Shown here piece after piece: positions 59,474 to 64,000 of a DNA stretch of 64,000 nt. Position 1 is the stretch's first letter; each line of letters opens with the position of its first letter. Position numbers and translations under genes: made by a program. The notes under the pieces are model-generated. The model was not told the origin of the DNA. It saw only the letters and a program-made list of their open reading frames with translations, and searched no databases. Source of the DNA: Banduia mediterranea (GTDB lineage: Bacteria > Pseudomonadota > Gammaproteobacteria > Nevskiales > Nevskiaceae); contig NZ_JAVRIC010000001.1 in NCBI RefSeq assembly GCF_031846245.1, positions 230,288 through 294,287 on the forward strand, in the 5' to 3' direction.

Positions 59474-61702
59474 TCATTCCGCAGATGAACCCTTGACGGT
59501 CTTCTCGAAGAATTCGTAGATCGCCTGATAGGTGTGCTTCTTCATCGCCGGAGTGGACGGATGATGCTTGCCACCCGGATAGGTCATCAGCTGAAACTGG
59601 ATGCCGCGCGCCTGCAGCGACGCCATCAGCTGGGTGGAGTTGAGGAACAGGACGTTGTCGTCGGCCATTCCGTGGATCAGCAACAGCGGCGATTCGAGTC
59701 CGTCGAGCCAGTCGAATACGGCGCTCTTCTCGTAGCCTGCGGGATTGTCCTGCGGCGTGGACAGGTAGCGCTCGGTGTAATGCGTGTCGTAGAGCGTCCA
59801 GTCGGTCACCGGAGCCACGGCGACGCCACCCGCGAGTTGCGCCGAATCCTTGGCCAGCATCATCAGCGAGAGGTAGCCCCCGTAGCTCCAGCCGAACACG
59901 CCGACCCGTTTGGGATCCACGAAGTCCTGGTCGCGGAGCCAGTCGATGCCCGCGATCTGGTCACGAACTTCGTAGTCGCCGAGCTTGCGATAGATCACAT
60001 CCGAAAATGCACGGCCGCGCCGCTCGGTTCCGCGATTGTCGAGCGTGAACACCAGGTAGCCGTTCTGCGCCATGAATTCCGAGAACGGGTCAACCCATTT
60101 TCGTGTCGCGCGCTGTCCGGTCGGACCACCATAAAAGTAGACGACTACCGGATAGCGCTTTTCCGGATCAAAACCTGTGGGCTTGAGCAGGCGATACCAC
60201 AGTGTCTGTCCGCCTTCGGCCTTGATCTGCCCGAACTCGGGTACAACGTGCGAATCGAGATAGGGTGCGTAGGGGTGGGTGTCGTCGAGCCTGTTCTGCT
60301 CGATCCAGGCCAAGCGCTTGCCGTCCGGCGCGTGCACGCTCACCTGCGGTGGTGTCATCGGATCCGAGAACTTGTCCACGTAGAGCGTCGGCGTCTCGGC
60401 GAACTCAATTTCGTGCGTACCGTCACGGTCGGTGATGCGCCGGGGTGACGCCGGCCTCTTGCCGTGGAGTGGTACTGCGTACAACTGTCGGTCGATTACC
60501 GCATCCTTGTTGGCGTCGAAGTAGACGGTGCCGGTGGATTCATCGACGGCGAGCAGGCTGTCTACCTGCCATTGCCCCTGCGTCAGGGGTCGGATCAGCG
60601 TGCCGTCATTCGCGTACAGATAGAGATGTTTGTAGCCGGTGCGTTCGGACGCCCACACAAACTGCGCGCGTGACTCGAGGAAATGCAGATCGCGATGCAG
60701 GTTGATCCAGGTTTTCGCATGTTCGGTGACAAGCGTCTTCTGGCGGAGGCTGCCGACATCGACCCGGATCAGCGCCAGCGTCTTCTGATCCCGACTTTGC
60801 CGCTGGAAGCTCAGGGCGCTGGAGTCCGGCAGCCAGTCGACGCGAGGCAGGTAGATGTCCGTGTTCTTTCCGAGGTCGATCCAGTGCACGGCGCCCCCCT
60901 GCGGGGACACTAGCCCCAGCGACAGCAGGGCATTGTGGTCGCCAGCGGCGGGATAGCGTTGTTCGATGACTTCGGTGCGGTCGGCGTAGACCTCGAAACG
61001 CTTCACGACCGGCACGGGGGCTTCATCATATCGCTTGAAGGCGATGGCGCTGTCGTTCGGCGCCCACCAGTAGCCGCTGGACTGATCCATCTCTTCCTGG
61101 GCCACAAATTCGGCCAGGGCGTTGTGGATCGTGCCACCGCCGTCCTCGGTCAGCTGGCGTAACTCGCCGGAATTCAAATCGATGACGTGAAGATTCTGGT
61201 CGCGCACGAATGACACGTAGCGCCCCTGCGGGGAAATCTTGGGATCGATCACGCCGCCATCAGTCAGTTTGCGTGGTGTATCCGGCTGGTCGAGACGCAG
61301 CAGGTAGAGCGCGCCACCCAGCGGGAACAGCAGGGCTTGACCGTCCGGCGACCATTCGTAGTCAAGGATGCCGTGAAAGTTTGCGGTGCGGGCGCGCTCG
61401 CGCCGGGCCTTTTCCACATCCGAGAGCTTTTCATCAGGCACCAGCTTCCGGGAATCGACCAGCCGCCGCGTGCTGTTGTCGGCCAAGTTGTAGGACCAGA
61501 GGTCGAGCTGGTTCTGGTCGTCGGCCCGCCCTTTCAGAAAGCCGACACGCGAGCCGTCCGGTGCGATCTTGAGTCCGCGCGGAGCAGCGCCTTCGAGCGC
61601 GGGATCGCCATAGATACGATCAATTGTGAGCCTGTCAGCCATGGCGGGATTCGCGGTCAGTACCGAGGTCAACAGTAATAATGCGGGCACCAAGGTGCGC
61701 AT
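59474..61702 (-). CDS. S9 family peptidase, dipeptidyl peptidase IV type
   Basis: The 742-residue serine peptidase has a signal peptide (LVPALLLLTSVLTANPAMA), a beta-propeller N-terminal domain (HNALAEFVAQEEMDQSSGYW carries the Glu pair that binds the peptide N-terminus) and an alpha/beta-hydrolase domain. The triad is Ser near 604 (FGWSYGGYLS), Asp near 680 (HGMADDNVL) and His near 711 (GGKHHPS). It removes X-Pro or X-Ala dipeptides in the periplasm. The ATG at 61702 gives a proper signal; the longer frame from 61759 does not. Confidence 0.93.
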   Translation of the reverse strand: MRTLVPALLLLTSVLTANPAMADRLTIDRIYGDPALEGAAPRGLKIAPDGSRVGFLKGRADDQNQLDLWSYNLADNSTRRLVDSRKLVPDEKLSDVEKARRERARTANFHGILDYEWSPDGQALLFPLGGALYLLRLDQPDTPRKLTDGGVIDPKISPQGRYVSFVRDQNLHVIDLNSGELRQLTEDGGGTIHNALAEFVAQEEMDQSSGYWWAPNDSAIAFKRYDEAPVPVVKRFEVYADRTEVIEQRYPAAGDHNALLSLGLVSPQGGAVHWIDLGKNTDIYLPRVDWLPDSSALSFQRQSRDQKTLALIRVDVGSLRQKTLVTEHAKTWINLHRDLHFLESRAQFVWASERTGYKHLYLYANDGTLIRPLTQGQWQVDSLLAVDESTGTVYFDANKDAVIDRQLYAVPLHGKRPASPRRITDRDGTHEIEFAETPTLYVDKFSDPMTPPQVSVHAPDGKRLAWIEQNRLDDTHPYAPYLDSHVVPEFGQIKAEGGQTLWYRLLKPTGFDPEKRYPVVVYFYGGPTGQRATRKWVDPFSEFMAQNGYLVFTLDNRGTERRGRAFSDVIYRKLGDYEVRDQIAGIDWLRDQDFVDPKRVGVFGWSYGGYLSLMMLAKDSAQLAGGVAVAPVTDWTLYDTHYTERYLSTPQDNPAGYEKSAVFDWLDGLESPLLLIHGMADDNVLFLNSTQLMASLQARGIQFQLMTYPGGKHHPSTPAMKKHTYQAIYEFFEKTVKGSSAE

Positions 61703-61866
61703 TCGGGGGCCTCCGGAATCGGCGTGGGCAAGCGCCTGATTAAAGCAGATCGCGAACATGACCCGCAGGGCTCGGTGCCGCCGCTCATGTCACTGGAGTA
61801 AACTGCTTCGTAACATTCGCTCACTTACCAAGCGGCTCTGCTTGCCTCGCCGCCTTTGGCCCTGGA

Positions 61867-63363
61867 TTGAAGTTGAAGCGCATTCGGCTCTCGAAACTTG
61901 CGCGGACAGAGTGGTTTTCGCCACAGCAGTGGACGCGACGCCTCGCATTCTGGGGCGGCGGCTTTGCCGTGGGACTCGCCGCTGTATTGATGGCTGTGGG
62001 CGCCGAATGGGCGCAGGACCTGTTTGATCGGCTGCTGGCGATCTCTCCGTTTGTTCCGCTGCTGATCACGCCGCTTGGTTTTGCCGCGGCGGCAGCCGCC
62101 ACTCGCTTTTTCTTTCCCAACGCGCAGGGCAGCGGCATTCCGCAGGCCATCGTTGCGCGCGATCTCACGGACGAGACCTTGCGCGGCAAGCTGCTGTCGC
62201 CCCGTATCGCCATCGGCAAGATCCTGATGATGTGGATCGGCATTGCCTCGGGTGGTTCGATCGGGCGCGAAGGCCCCACGGTGCAGGTGGGCGCTTCGAT
62301 CATGCACGCGGTCGGGCGCCTGTGGGGCCGCCAGCAAAGCGCGCTGATACTGGCCGGTTCGGCCGCCGGCGTCGCCGCCGCCTTCAACACGCCCTTGGGC
62401 GGGATCGTCTTTGCGATCGAGGAGATGAGCCGCTCACTGGAACGCGGCGTCAACGGCCTGATTCTCAGCGCCGTCATCATCGCCGGCGTGGCGTCGCTCG
62501 CCTTCATGGGGGACTACACCTACTTCGGCCAGGCACGCATCAAGCTCGAAGGCATGGAACAGTGGATTGCGATTCCGTTCTGCGGCATCGCCTGCGGACT
62601 CGCCGGGGGTATCTTCTCGCTGATCGTGGTCGCCGTACTAACCGGTCGCCTGCCACTGATTTCCACATCGATGCAGAAATACCCGATCCGATTCGCCGCG
62701 GCCTGCGGCCTGGCAGTCGCCGTAGTCGGCATCCTGTCCGGCAGCGCGACGTTCGGCACGAGCTATGACACGGCGAGGGCTCTGGTCGAAGGCACCGATA
62801 ACACCTCCGCCGGCTTTGGGCTGCTCAAGCTGCTGGCCACTGCGATTTCGGCGACCAGCGGCATTCCGGGTGGCTTCTTTTCGCCGTCGCTGGCGGTGGG
62901 CGCGGGGCTTGGCGCCGACCTCGCTGCGCTGTTTCAGGACATCCCGCTGAGCGCCATCGTTCTGATGTCGATGGTCGCGTACTTTTCCGGTGTGGTGCAG
63001 GCCCCCATCACCTCGTTCGTGATCGTCGCGGAAATGACCGACAGCTACGGCATGACCGTGCCACTGATGATGGCTTCCATCATCGGCAGCGGCACCGCCA
63101 GGCTGATCGGCGCAAGACCGGTCTATCTCGCGCTGGCCGAGCCGGTGCGGGCGTCCATGACGAGCGCCAGCGAGGCTGCAGCCACACCTGGCAATGATGA
63201 GGACAAACCACCCCCCGAAGAGGTTCCGGCAGCACGGGTCGCGGTCGCGCAACCGGTCGAGCAGCCGGCGGCCTTCGACGACCTTCACGAAGACGAGGAA
63301 GACGAGGCCGAACGTCCGGCCGCGCCTACGCACAAGCCCCCTTCGGACAACGAAGACGAATAG
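61867..63363 (+). CDS. ClC-family chloride channel/transporter
   Basis: This protein of about 498 residues has the ClC selectivity motifs GSGIPQAIVARD, GREGPTVQVGASIMHAVG with the gating Glu, and GGFFSPSLAVGAGLGADL. Helices match the 18-helix fold. The C-terminal 80 residues are a Pro/Glu/Asp-rich cytosolic tail (DDLHEDEEDEAERPA) with no CBS domain. It appears to start with TTG at 61867 or 61873; no good ribosome site or ATG is present, so the start is uncertain. It may move chloride for acid tolerance or volume control. Confidence 0.88.
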   Translation: MKLKRIRLSKLARTEWFSPQQWTRRLAFWGGGFAVGLAAVLMAVGAEWAQDLFDRLLAISPFVPLLITPLGFAAAAAATRFFFPNAQGSGIPQAIVARDLTDETLRGKLLSPRIAIGKILMMWIGIASGGSIGREGPTVQVGASIMHAVGRLWGRQQSALILAGSAAGVAAAFNTPLGGIVFAIEEMSRSLERGVNGLILSAVIIAGVASLAFMGDYTYFGQARIKLEGMEQWIAIPFCGIACGLAGGIFSLIVVAVLTGRLPLISTSMQKYPIRFAAACGLAVAVVGILSGSATFGTSYDTARALVEGTDNTSAGFGLLKLLATAISATSGIPGGFFSPSLAVGAGLGADLAALFQDIPLSAIVLMSMVAYFSGVVQAPITSFVIVAEMTDSYGMTVPLMMASIIGSGTARLIGARPVYLALAEPVRASMTSASEAAATPGNDEDKPPPEEVPAARVAVAQPVEQPAAFDDLHEDEEDEAERPAAPTHKPPSDNEDE

Positions 63364-63398
63364 CGGGTCTATGCTGTTTCGAGTGGAACCATCCGATT

Positions 63399-64000
63399 TC
63401 AAAGAGCGGTGGCAAGTCGGGCATAGGGAGGCGCAGGCAGATGTGAAAGCTTGCTGCAGGTGAGGTAGATGATGGTCATCAGATGCCAGAGCGTACGAAA
63501 TCCGCGAGCCCGAGCGATGGCCGCCTGGACCTTGGAGTTGATCGATTCGGCCATGCCGTTGGACAGACCCAGTCGGGCGCTGTTGGCGATGCCGTGCAGA
63601 TGGTTTCGCGCGGTCGCGCCCAATCGCTTGAAGGGCGCGAGCCGGCAACGCCGCGCCCAGGACGCCCAGCGCTTCAAGGCCGGCTCGGGATCGATGCCGT
63701 CCTTGGCCGTCTCGAAGATGGCTCGCAGGGCTTCCTTGAGCCGCCAGGCGCGCGCAGTCTTCAGATTCGAGTGCGTCAGCCAGTGCATGTCGTCGATCTG
63801 GGTCCGGCTCCAGCGGCAATGATCCTTGAGCGTGCCCCAGCGCTTGCCTTTGAGAGCGGGCTGGCTCTTGACCTCAAGGCGGCGGACCTCTTCGACCGCC
63901 TCGTTGGCCAGCTTGATGACATGAAAGCGGTCAAAGCACTGCGCCGCCTGCGGCAGGCGCTTCGCAGCCCCGGCCTGGAAGGCCTTGGACAAATCCATCG
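63399..64000 (-). mobile_element. ISL3-family transposase, cut by right edge
   Basis: The frame reads DLSKAFQAGAAKRLPQAAQC, FDRFHVIKLANEAVEEVRR, RWASWARRCRLAPFKRL and the C-terminal NGMAESINSKVQAAIARARG, RTLWHLMTIIYL. These are the second half of an ISL3-type DDE transposase. The stop is at 63399 and the N-terminal half lies beyond the window. The 3' inverted repeat was not identified with confidence. It is convergent with the ClC gene. Confidence 0.85.

Overview
The window is about 65% GC, densely coded chromosome from a Gram-negative gammaproteobacterium. It has TonB-dependent and OmpA-type outer-membrane proteins, lipoproteins with Cys lipoboxes, OxyR with Cys199/Cys208 numbering, and the classical def/fmt/rsmB/trkA and dprA/smg/topA/tsaC/hemF neighbourhoods. 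A 663-residue two-domain fatty acyl reductase, recalled from wax-ester-forming marine gammaproteobacteria, suggests a lipid- or hydrocarbon-using lineage such as Nevskiales/Solimonadaceae. That placement is inference. About 55 intact genes, one tRNA and several broken genes are annotated. There is no rRNA, CRISPR array or prophage.

Layout. 1-3500: an edge-truncated EEP-family phosphohydrolase, then a MerR regulator and a copper P1B-ATPase behind a MerR-type operator. 3535-4563: an internally deleted IS66 element. 4626-10529: hemolysin-III protein, NAD(P)-binding protein, HIT protein, an SDR gene broken by three single-base shifts, the fatty acyl reductase and a TonB-like protein. 10536-16102: DAHP synthase, DUF3187 porin-like protein, LysR regulator, and a ZnuD-like receptor whose promoter spacer carries a Zur-like palindrome. 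16103-20734: a Big2 lipoprotein divergent from two OmpA/thrombospondin-3 paralogues. 20866-28817: SLC13 permease, MgtE, a LysR/alcohol dehydrogenase/SDR divergon, a VapBC module with its own palindromic promoter, a TSUP exporter and a thioesterase. 28857-36841: DM13 lipoprotein, ThrB, NhaP2, TrkH, TrkA, RsmB. 36965-40040: an MFS gene separating rsmB from fmt-def. 40174-48796: LysM lipoprotein, dprA, smg, topA, tsaC, hemF, oxyR, DUF1499. 48817-57995: repeat-rich peptidoglycan-binding lipoprotein, transposase remnant, speE/speA divergent pair, MFS fragment, acyl-CoA synthetase, unknown lipoprotein. 58000-63363: gene remnant with a perfect hairpin, tRNA-Gln, rpsI, rplM, S9 peptidase, ClC transporter. 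The right edge cuts an ISL3-type transposase.

Themes are envelope and ion homeostasis (Cu, Zn, Mg, K/H, Cl, anions), fatty-acid activation and reduction, and translation housekeeping. No obviously new multigene defence or biosynthetic system is visible. The most unusual signals are a dispersed REP-like repeat that supplies the stop codon of two unrelated genes, a ZnuD-like promoter with a palindrome exactly filling the -35/-10 spacer, a possible unannotated transcript ending at an orphan terminator near 35500, the OmpA/Big2 cluster, and the perfect 18-bp hairpin beside a decayed gene near 58220.
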